This document shows, one piece after another, positions 50,276 through 61,200 of a stretch of 64,000 nucleotides of DNA. This DNA is from Trichoplax sp. H2. Lineage: Eukaryota; Placozoa; Uniplacotomia; Trichoplacea. A program made the translations under genes and the position numbers. The notes under the pieces are model-generated. The model saw only the letters and a program-made list of their open reading frames with translations. It was not told the DNA's origin and searched no databases. The DNA lies in NCBI GenBank assembly GCA_003344405.1, contig NOWV01000078.1, positions 248,001-312,000 of the forward strand. The letters run 5' to 3'. The stretch's first letter is position 1, and each line of letters begins with the position of its first letter.

Positions 50276-52130
50276 TTACCTAACTGAAGGGTTTATTGCT
50301 GGATTATACATTTTACCTAAGAATAATGTTGATCCGCTCGATTTATGATACATCATAAATACGAATGGATGATCTACTGTCATCACTTTAATGAGTGGAG
50401 GTCGTTTAGATCTTGTTTTGTATCTTGCTACAGCTCCAGTAGCTGCGGCTGCTTCCGTACCTCTTTCATTTACCTCTATGAATACTTTATGAAAAATCTC
50501 CGTAATGTAAAGATCGTTATCGCTACACATCTTACTAAAATCTGCATTCTTGTTATCAAATGCATCAATCATTCCTAAATTTCCTAATAAATCAGATAAT
50601 GCGGTTTGATACGTCATTTTAAATCGTGGCAACGATAGATTTACTTTATAGTCTCGAGACATCTTTGATACCCACTTCACTATAGTTTTGCTATTCATTT
50701 CTTTGCAAAGTGAATCTATACCATTGACAGATTTAGGTAATAAAATATACATACTTAAATTGTTACAGATATAAGGTAATTCTACCATTTGTAATCCTAT
50801 ATCTGTATCTTCCATATAATTGAAATTTTTCGTTATCGACATCATTTGAACTTCGAATTTATTTCTGTTATCAATCTTGAAATCCATTGGCTTTGTTAAG
50901 TCTCTATTAAATTTATGCTTCCAATCGCCTTTGAAATATAATGCATTAACCAATATTAACTTTGTTAACGGATTGATACCGGATGCTGGAATCAAATCAT
51001 TGATTTTGTTATAAGTCTGTTTCTCGACCCAAGAATTAATTTGTTTAGCCGTTTTGATGCTGTTCGTAAAATCTACACTTTGCGGTTTAGCTTCGTAATA
51101 CTCTTCAACTAAACTAAGAAATTGCGGTAACAAACTGTATTGTTTACAACAGAATAATGTATTGGCGAATTTAAATATACATGTATGTCTATCTTCTCGA
51201 TTCTTTATATCATGAAAGACATCTTTTATTAGTGCATGAGTCATTTGATCGTTGTTTTCGATATGTAATACATTTTCTATTTGTTGAGCAGTGATACTTT
51301 GAGCCCCAGCATATGTCATTGCAAGGCAGCTAAAGATACTTAAGGGTGAGAAAACGACATTTTGATTTGGGATTATTTTGTTTAATAGATCGCATCCTAG
51401 TTGTGTAATAGAATTTCCTTGTACTTGAGAACCTGTTTTCTAACAATATAAGATGATTACATCAGCTATCTAATATCTGTGATGCAAAATACATATTGGT
51501 AAATATAATATTAAGAAAGAGAAATTCTAGATAAAGTTTTCCATTAAGTACTTCCTGTCGATTGATTTTATAGTAATACGAAAGATTTAAAGCTGAAAGT
51601 CTATTGTACGTACACTGTTTTCAATTTGATTGCATAAATGAACCAATTCTTATAATATTAATTAATACTTCCCCTTTATTCTAGATCAATACACACTATT
51701 GTACAGTAGTACAATACTAACTAGGAAATGACCGATATTCTTTATGAGAAGATGTTGTTTTCTCTAATATCGTTTTAGTTACGTAGTATATATATATATA
51801 CGTTTTTAGCTGATACTGCTGCCAGAAACTGATAGATTACATAGCAGAGTTGAAAATGCATACCATTACAAATCGGACTAAACAGTATCGGTAAACGAAT
51901 ACATTACATATATCAAATCAGTTAACTTTTATGTAACCATTTCAGTAGTGAATTTATTCCAGTTTAATGGCTTTTATCTTCGCAATTTCTCTCTATTTAG
52001 TATATTTAACAGCTATACTATGAAGTTATAATCATCAGATATTAATGATAATATTGATGAAAAGACAAGCAATCCTAATAAATAATACTAAATTCTTACA
52101 TTCTGTTACCTGATAAGCTGTGATGTCCAT
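50276..52130 (-). CDS. Serpin (clade B-like, intracellular type), proximal copy
   Basis: The main exon, 51439-50276, is preceded by a ttag acceptor in frame. A 7-codon first exon MDITAYQ (52130-52110) with a phase-0 GTAACA donor is the best start candidate, giving about 394 residues. Serpin landmarks are FSPLSIFSCLAMTYAGA, the TNSIKTAKQINSWVEKQT region, LVNALYFKGDWKHKF, the shutter and strand segments, and the hinge EVNERGTEAAAATGAV. The hinge's small residues predict an inhibitory serpin. The reactive loop that follows is basic (ARYKTRSKR), placing Lys or Arg near P1 and suggesting trypsin-like targets. There is no signal peptide in the visible N-terminus. It forms a tandem pair with the serpin 2.4 kb upstream on the same strand. 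The first exon is uncertain; the body is secure. Confidence 0.88.
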
Positions 52131-53789
52131 TCTATCTAGATTTCGATTTGTAAATTCGATTTAGATCTTGAACGGTATATCAGGCGGCGACGTAATTTCA
52201 AATATAATTCTAAATTTATGCCGAATTAGAACTAGTCTCATGTAGTTTATAAAATGAAACTATTTCGCTTTACAAACTCGATCGCCAACAGGATTATAAT
52301 AATTTATCTTGAAGGTTCTATAATAATAACACATAGATGCAACTGTAATTGTAGGAGTATTGTAGATATCTCATATATCTCTTTCAAGATGTAATAGGAT
52401 AATAATTATAATGAGCCACACTAGTAAATTATTCTTCCATGCATTAGTATTACAGTAATATATAATAAATTTCTTCTATAAACGCGTTAACACTTATTCG
52501 CTGCCTCTTTTGAAATTATTATTATTACATTACTGTAGCAGACATAATACACATACATCGACAAACGGCGGAGTAGTTACTAAGTAGTAAGCTGTCAACC
52601 AATGCTAAGATTCAGTAAATTATCATCCATTACATATAAATTTACTGAACAAATTCCTACTTAATTCAAATAAGATTCAAATACTCTTATAGAGAAGCTT
52701 CTTCTATCCTCAGACTTACCATCTACGATTCATATATGGTTTACTATCAGAAGAGAATTCTGTATGGTGATATTGTACTGTATACGAACATGTAGTACAA
52801 ACTTGGTATATTGATTAAGGAGGAAGATTAATCATAGGCGTATATAGTATAGCCAGTAGAACGTGCTCATGCGCACTGAAAATATAATTAGTATGTAAAT
52901 TAATTCCTTAGTTAATAATCCTAAATTATTTACTACCAAGATCGTATTAAAGTAATTTATCTTAATAAAATAATAACGAAAAGTTCTTTATTATTGTCGA
53001 CTAATTGGCCCTAAATGGTATTAAATAATACTGGCTGTACTGCGATCACTGGTGGTAATAATATATTGGTATCCAAGTATGTTCATCAACGTCTATAACA
53101 TATACGAATAGATAAATACTAACGTTATGTACAAGTATCCACGGATATTTTACAATGCACTTCGCTGTTATGCAAATTACGCATGCAAGCACTCAGTATT
53201 TTAGTCATTTCCCCGTGATATGTCCAAAAATGCCGCTGAAACGGCTCTACACCTTCCATTATATCTTGATTAATTTTTTTAAACAAATTTCACATAATTT
53301 ACTTCTAGAAATTATTAAATCTGCATCAAAGTTTTATTGATGGATGCTTAGCATATACAGTGCAGACTTGGTCGGAGATTTTATTTTAAATCAAATAAGA
53401 ACAAAATATAAACAACAACATGACAGCGATATAAACTAAATGTGTCTACCTTGATTGGTTTGCTGGCATATATGAATATTCTTTCACAATGATACGATTT
53501 TTTCTTACAGTTAATTTAAATTGACTACTTTGGGCTTACAAGTGATAACGATTATGTTTTAAAATAGTCAGTATTTACTACAATTATTTATCTAAATATT
53601 AGTTTCATTCCTTTTCCTAATTTCTACTTGCTATGATAAAGGATTATTCTACTACCTTATATGAGGTCAGCTACAATTTCGGTATTACGATAAAACGATC
53701 TGTATATACTTCTCCTAAAGAACAAACTTTTACATAGGGTCGTATACTAAACAAGTGAAACCAAATGGGAGTAGTACTATTGTTCAACT
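52131..53789. other. Spacer between the two serpin genes
   Basis: About 1.7 kb of AT-rich DNA. A 61-codon plus-strand ORF at 53155-53340 has no recognisable features. A few GTAC words occur. If the proposed first exon of the proximal serpin is wrong, its true start may lie here. Confidence 0.45.
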
Positions 53790-54917
53790 CTATTCTTTTG
53801 GGTTATAGACTTTTCCCATAAAAAGCACTGCTTTACTTGATTTATCAAATATCATAAAGATGAATGGATGATCTACTAGCATAACTTCAGGAGGCATTGG
53901 GGGAAGACAACATCTTGCCATCATCATGACTCCAGTAGCTGCAGCAGCTTCTGTGCCTTCTTCATTTACTTCTATAAACGTCTTATGATAGACTTCAGAA
54001 ATATAAAGATCGTTAGCCGCAGTCATCTTACTAAAATCTGAGCTTAATTCATTGAATGCGTCATGCATTCCCAAGCTTTTCAATGCATCGGATAACGTGG
54101 TCTCAAACGTCATTTTAAAACGTGGCAAGGATAGTTTTACTTTAAAATTGTTGGACATTTTACCAATCCATTGCTGCAAGTTTGCACTATTAATATGTTT
54201 ACATAATGAATTAATGCCATCAATATCCCTGGGCAATATTACAAACATGCTTAAGCTATCATGAGCGTAAGGCAATTCCACCATTTGAAATCCAATATCC
54301 ATATCAGCCATGTAGTTTAATTTCTTGGTTTTGGACATCATGTGAACTTGAACTTTATTGCTATTATCAATCTTGAAATCCATTTTTTGAGTAAGATTTT
54401 TATCAAATTTATCACTCCAGTTGCCTTTAAAATAGAGAGCGTTTACCAGTATTAATCGAGTCAAAGGATTAATACCTGAAGCAGGTATTAAATCTTTGAT
54501 TTTCTTAGCAGTCTGGTTCTCAACCCAAGTATTGATAATTCCAGCGGCTTCAGCAGCGTGACTAAAATTGACAGATTGTGGTTGGGCATTATAAAAGGTT
54601 TTAGTTAAGTCAAGATACTGGGGCAACAAGGAATAGTTAGTACTGAAGAATAATCTGTTGGCCGCTTTAAATGTATGTCCACTCTGATTGTCGGAGCCTA
54701 TTATAGCACGTAAAATTATCTGCAATGCTTGATGAATATTATCAGACTCGATATGAAGTACACTTTGCATTTCTTTGGCTGTCTTTCCTTGAGCTCCACC
54801 ATACGTCATTGCAAGGCAAGTGAAAATACTCAAAGGCGAGAGAGTGACATCTTGCTTAGGAGGCATACATTGCAATAGATCGCATGCTACCTTAGTCACG
54901 GATATACCATCGGCCAT
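53790..54917 (-). CDS. Serpin (clade B-like, intracellular type), distal copy
   Basis: A single-exon gene encoding 375 residues from MADGISVTKVACDLL. An upstream in-frame ATG at 54956 would add 13 residues; I prefer 54917 because its context (aagaatggc) is better and the protein then begins like other intracellular serpins. Landmarks are LSPLSIFTCLAMTYGGAQ, VNFSHAAEAAGIINTWVE, LVNALYFKGNWSDKF, the hinge EVNEEGTEAAAATGVM, and the terminal DHPFIFMIFDKSSKAVLFMG. The hinge composition predicts an inhibitor. By hinge spacing P1 falls on Arg in MMMARCC, a loop entirely different from its neighbour's. The body is clearly paralogous to the proximal serpin, which has a spliced 5' end. No signal peptide is visible, so a cytosolic or non-classically released protein is expected. 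Confidence 0.93.
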   Translation of the reverse strand: MADGISVTKVACDLLQCMPPKQDVTLSPLSIFTCLAMTYGGAQGKTAKEMQSVLHIESDNIHQALQIILRAIIGSDNQSGHTFKAANRLFFSTNYSLLPQYLDLTKTFYNAQPQSVNFSHAAEAAGIINTWVENQTAKKIKDLIPASGINPLTRLILVNALYFKGNWSDKFDKNLTQKMDFKIDNSNKVQVHMMSKTKKLNYMADMDIGFQMVELPYAHDSLSMFVILPRDIDGINSLCKHINSANLQQWIGKMSNNFKVKLSLPRFKMTFETTLSDALKSLGMHDAFNELSSDFSKMTAANDLYISEVYHKTFIEVNEEGTEAAAATGVMMMARCCLPPMPPEVMLVDHPFIFMIFDKSSKAVLFMGKVYNPKE

Positions 54918-54956
54918 TCTTGCGTCTCTTGTACAGTAGTTGTGACTAGAGAACAA

Positions 54957-57900
54957 ATGATCATATCATCCAGTTAATCTACGTGATATTCATGTAGGCA
55001 ACAGGTAAGATGTGTATCAAGCAAATGTGAAAGAGTACAACAAAATCTTGATTCATTATTGCGATCGTTACGATGGATTCTTGAATCCATTTTATGCTCT
55101 GATGACACCATCTCAGCAGTTGTCGTGGTGTAGCTAGTTTCGGTTGTACAGTCTATTCGTGAACTTGTACATTGTTGTATCGTGTTCTAATTGATGTATA
55201 CTACACTACTTACAAAATCGACACGAAGAGATGATTTGCTCTGATATTCTTTAATCTAATCGATTACCTATCGAGCCTGAATACTTACTTGAATAACTTA
55301 TTTTCGATCAAGATTCTTCTGCCAAGCGGTTATTGGAGCCCCTTTCACGTCACCGTTGGCTGAATGTTTGCGATGTGATGGAACAATATTACACGTACTA
55401 ATGTACAGTACGTGTATTCAGCGAGTGCGCGTGACGCTACCGTAATATGACGTCTAATTTACTACGAAATGGACACGTCATCCGTCCCTTTATAGTCATA
55501 TTAGTCATAGTGCTCGCTTTCCAACTGCAGTACAGTAGTTATCATACAAAAGTGCATGTGGTGCATTCCTGTAGCAGAAGCTGTACTGTATTATGTACTG
55601 TATAGTATACAGTACTCCATGCTTACAGTACTGTACTGTGTCATGGAGGAATTTACGGTATATGCTATAATCGCTAGCAGCGCGGATACTATCAGCAGAG
55701 TCTAGTAAAAAGTTTGAGTAGTCCATGCTATGCGAGTGTTTATTAACGGTAATTTGCTCTCTTTTTATTTGCTTGTTCTTAGAAAATAAATCGAAAATAC
55801 AGTATACTGTACGCAGTTAGTAGTCCATGCTATACTGTACACTATCAATATTTTGGTCAGCGAAAGTCGTAATACTGTCTGTACTGTAGATTACAGTACT
55901 GTAAATTATACTGTACACTGTACTCTAGCGTCAATGCCAATTTTACTGACGTTATCACCCATAAGGCTAAAGTATATGACACTCAATTGTACATAGAAGA
56001 CAAGTTTAGCTACAGAGCAATTCAGTACAGTACACGTACAGTCGGACTACTGGAAAGAAGAGACTATTTTTCGAGCAGAGTAGTCCTTAGTACAGTCCAA
56101 CAATTTACTACGTATTATGGAGTATTATTGATTATTTTGAATGACTACCTTAATTTAGCTTGTTTTATTATTATTATTAATCATCCAATGTACTAGGATG
56201 GGTGCGCAGTACTGTAGTACCATACTGTTGTGAAGAAGCAGCAATAAGTAAGCCATTCTAGCCTGTTTATTGAACTCAATGGGGCAGTTCTCTTCTTCAA
56301 CACAACTTACAAAGTTACAATCACACCTACCATAAGACAACGACACTAAATAATAAAATGCAATACGTATTTTATGTACATGACTGCTATCTGCAGATTC
56401 ATCTTTTACTACTGCAGATCCAATTAGGGACTACTCAAAGAAAGATGAGAGATACAGCACTTCTAAACACTGCGGGTGGGCGAAGAGAAATAGTACACCG
56501 CTATACCGTACTAGGAGTTATGCCAAATGGCTATCGATAGGATTCAGTATGCAGGAAATACGCATTGCCTACAGTACAATACTGGACAGCAATATAGGCT
56601 AGCTGCCTAGGAGACCAATTATTGTAATGTAAACAATAGAAATTAGAGCATTAAAGTAAAAACTACGACAGTATTAATTACTAAATAATGATAACTGGTC
56701 AGAATCATACAACTTACTGAGTACTAAACACCCATACATACACTCATTCGTATAGTATATACTAATAGTTATGATTATAATAATAATGTAAATGCTAATT
56801 TATACAATCAGTCGCGTTACCTAGTAATAGCTGTGGTAACAATTCATCGAGGAATAATAATTTTACTTAGGTTACGACATCCCCATCGTCTTCCAAGGAG
56901 GAGAATCGCCATCCGATTTATATTATATACACGCAGATTATTAACAGCGGACCTTGTTGGCGATAACGAAATATTTATAATCAACAATTCAATAATAATC
57001 CACTCTTATAGACTAATTTCTACAATACTATCGATATCCATCAAAGAAAGATAACAATTCCTATCTCTAAACCAGTAATAAACATGAGTTTAATACCATC
57101 GATAATTCAATAAAAAAAATACCACAATCATTATTTGTATTCCCCTAAAGCTATCATCAATTTGGCTAGGAGGTAGAGCGTAGGTGTACTTGTAGAGTCG
57201 TTCGATTACCATTCTATTTCCAATATTTTTCACAATTGTCTTGATGTTGATAATTTTTTTTTCTATTTTATCTCACTTACCTGCATTATTAGCTGCTTTT
57301 GAATCTGTGACGAAGAGCACCGACTGGGGCAAAGATACAATACTAAACAATTTAAAGAAAGGCAATAGCATCTTCCTTAATTATCCAAAATAAAACAGAC
57401 ACACCAGCAGGTAAATGAAATAACAATCAAGAGATCAAAATAAAATAACGGATAAATGCATAGGCAGTTATTATAGTGATTAGCTAAAATAGAAAGTATT
57501 GGTCGTACTGTATACATCACAACTTGAGATACCAATGATTATTTTAGGGCTTTAAATTTATAATAACATTTTGATTCTTAATTTAAATAAATAAGCATAT
57601 TCCCAAATACACCTAGAATTTTAACGTTATATCAGCTTAGGATTGAATAGTAACATAGTATTGATTAAGCCCAAAAACTAGTGGAGATCGACTAAATATA
57701 TTAATCTTGATAAAGTCACAATGATTATCAATCGTTGAAGAGATTTTACACTAAGACTAAACTTCCGCTCACGATTGGTATTGTCAGATAAGAATGATAG
57801 AATTAATTATACTACTTATAGGAGACATACTAAATAATATCCAATGAAATAATATAGTAATACTGTACAGTATGATGCTTATTCTGAAATATTAACATCC

Positions 57901-58287
57901 TATAAACATAATAATGAATTCAACCAGTGTACAACGAGAAAAAACAATATAAAAACATCTGTATCGCCATTACTATCCATATCAGTTGAAGAAGAATGAT
58001 ACTTTTACAATTATTCCTTTAATGATAGACTCAATCATGAGAAGCATCAAATGATGACGTTTAACAATCTTATAGAATTACTAACTAATTTCCTATCTTT
58101 ATTGTAAAGATTAATACAGTGAATATATTATTAGTGCCGCAATTCCTATTTTGAGTCCATTTATAAAGTAATATAGGTAAATCGACTATTGTATTATTAG
58201 TGAATTTTATCAATCCTAAAAATTATCCCTTCCTATATTTTCCTCATTTCTTTTTAACCAGATCGTTACTGATTACTGCTATCCAAG
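54957..58287. other. Intergenic region rich in GTAC palindromic words
   Basis: No certain gene. Clusters of tactgtac/gtacagta words lie near 55400, 55525-55640, 55795-55925, 56020-56045 and 56205. Several small ORFs (55505-55726, 55987-56540, 56833-57054) fall in or beside them and have no motifs. One possible small exon is listed at 57281. Confidence 0.5.
57281..57371 (-). other. Possible first exon of a small secreted protein
   Basis: A minus-strand ATG opens MLLPFFKLFSIVSLPQSVLF followed by VTDSKAANNA, a plausible signal peptide, ending in phase 1 at a strong GTAAGTG donor. An acceptor about 140 bp further on would add only a few codons before a stop; other downstream exons are not clear. 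It is divergent from the doublecortin gene 0.9 kb away. The evidence is the signal-like sequence plus the donor only. Confidence 0.25.
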
Positions 58288-61200
58288 ATGGATCAAAGTA
58301 AAAGGAAGAATAATGATAAAGTCAAGACATCATTCGCTTCCAATTCTGCACCAGCTGCCTTGCCAGCAAGACCACCTTTGTATCAAAGATCCATTGTTGG
58401 CGCTAAATCTCGCATGGTACAATTTTTTAAGGATGGCGATGATACTTTTAGACCAGTTAAGATGGCTATAAATAGTCAAAGATATCGCACATTTGATACC
58501 TTGTTGGATGATCTAAGTCAGAAAGTACCATTACCTTTTGGTGTGAGAAATATTCAAACACCACTTGGTGTTCATCACGTCTATTCAACAACTCAGTTAG
58601 AAGATGGCAAAAGCTACGTTTGCTCGTCTAAGAAACAAATTAAACAGATAGAATATTCAGAAACGAAACAACGTAAAGGATGGAGTTATACTACTGGACC
58701 CAATGTAAAGCGACAAGAAATAGGAGAACCGGTACCTGCATGGACTAAAAAAATCAGAGCAGTTGCTGTAGTGAATACTTTAGTCCGAGACGTTCGCCCA
58801 AAAGTTATTACTATCTATCGAAATGGTGCTGCCGCACACAATAAGGTGAAAATCCTTTTTAACCCGCGAACGATGCAATCATATGAGGCCATAGTAAAAG
58901 ACATGGCAAATTCATTGAAAATTAATGGGCGTCAACATAAATTATATACCGTTGAGGGTAAATTGGTAAGCCTTGTTGCAAGTAAAAGAAAATGCAGTTC
59001 ATTTTTTTTTTAATGTTTTTTATAGTACGCGTTATTGGTATTGGTATAAAAAATAAGTCAATTTATCCTTACTATAGTTTAGCTATAGAAATGAGAGATC
59101 AACTAATACATAATAAAATAGTATCAATTATCATATCAGTGCATAACTCATCTATTTCTGCTGCTATACCACACTTATATTTGGAGTAGTATTGCATAAT
59201 AATAAATTAAGCATCGATCGACTGAGTTCTACTTATATCGATATGTCGTACTGTATTTATATTAGGAACGGTTCTACTAAATAAAGAGACGCTTATATTT
59301 ATATTATGCTTTACTGATGAGAAAAGGACTACCTTGATTAATAAAGACAGTAGCTAAAATATTGATGATGTTGACAATTGATATGATTGGATATTATAAT
59401 AGAGCAGTATAATTAGTATTTAATGGTTCCAAATTTACCTATGTCATTTATACTAGCTATATCCATGCTATATCATCGTACCTACATGATGTATAAGTGA
59501 AAAGTTTTTAAATTTTACTATTGATTATTTTATATATTGTAAAAATACATTTTACAAATTTTTTTTAATCAATTAAATGATTTAACTGTTATTACATTAT
59601 ATAAAACAAGAATGAAGGAGCAATAGATATAATAATTTCGCATTACGATGGGCCTTTTAATTATTAGGTTTCTGGAATATCCGATCTAATACACGGCCCG
59701 CCTGAGTATATATTATGCGGAGAAGAAGCACTCGTACCATTAGCGACAGTAGCATCAGTAGCGCCTCCGCAACCAAGCACAGTTCGTAAGCGAAAGCAGC
59801 AAAGGAATAAGAGAGCAAAGAAAGAGCAAGTCATTGTCATGAGTGATTCTGATTCATCTCCTGAAGTTCATGAGCAACATAATCCACAGCAACGACAACA
59901 CCAAAAGCAACGACAACTAGAAGAGGAAAAGCAACAGCAACAACCACAACTACGTCAACAAGCTCGGCCCCAGCAACATCCACGAAAGACGGTAGATAAG
60001 CCACCGCAAAATGTTAATAATACAGATCTGGTAGAAGATGAGAAAATAGAAGAACCTCCTGTTAAGAAAGGATTTGTACTAAAGAGTATGTTGCATGTAC
60101 TCGTATTCTCCGTTAATGAGTGTATTTACTTTAGCTAAAATATTGATCACCTTAATGAAAACATGATATATGACCTAGCTAGCATCGACATGAATAGAGA
60201 GCTTTACAGTAGTATTACATTATTTATACTGATTACATCAATCCACTCATATCGTATAGATCAATGGGAAATTTCCCTCGTAACAAATGGCAAAAGGGCA
60301 TCAGGAACCAATGCTCGAGTCTATTTTTCTGTATATGGCGATAAAGGGAGTCGTGGACCCTTTGAGATTGGTTCCAGTTTTCCTTCTTCAAGTACCCAGA
60401 GTAATTTGGTTTGTAGAAATCAATCAATGCTATAAAGTTTAATTGTACTGCGAAACTATTCCACTTCATGCCTGCACTTGCTAAATTTGGTAAATTTTAT
60501 TTTATTTTAAAGGTATCATTCAGGGATGTTGGCAAAATCTATAAGATACGTATTGGTCATTATAGCAGTAAGAAAAGTGACAGCTGGCTATTACAAAATG
60601 TATGTTGAGCATTGAAGGAATTAATTTTCTCCCTAACATGTATTAATATCCAACCCTAACCTACAAAATTACTGAAGATTAATTGTAAGAAATAAGCTAT
60701 ACTAGTTGCAACAAGATTGGCTTAGCAGTAGGTTCAATTTGCAACAGGCGGTTCTAGCTAGTATAGGTGATAATTTAGATACAAGACCAGTCAGTATTCA
60801 CCCACATTTTTAGATCATAGATTACTGCATCTAAAAGATAGACTGAACTTCCTAACTGTTTAATTTTTAAAGGTAGTTTCAGTTTTACAGTGTACGGCAG
60901 GTTGCACCGAAGAGATGCATAATATGTTTCATTCGCCAAAGACAGTTTTGACTACTGTAAAATAATATGCCCAGTAAATAGCGACAAGGTAGATTATAAA
61001 TTACCGTAGTCGATATACCACCGTCAGGAAAGGCCTTGACATCTTCCATTCCTGTCATTAGTTGCACTTTTGTAACTACACATTCGTATGACAATCCCCT
61101 CATTGATTCCTTTACTTATAAAATTCCACTATTGTTCTTGAATATGGTTCAGGAGATACTATTACATTAACTACGTAGTAAAAAATTGTGCATGTTTCAA

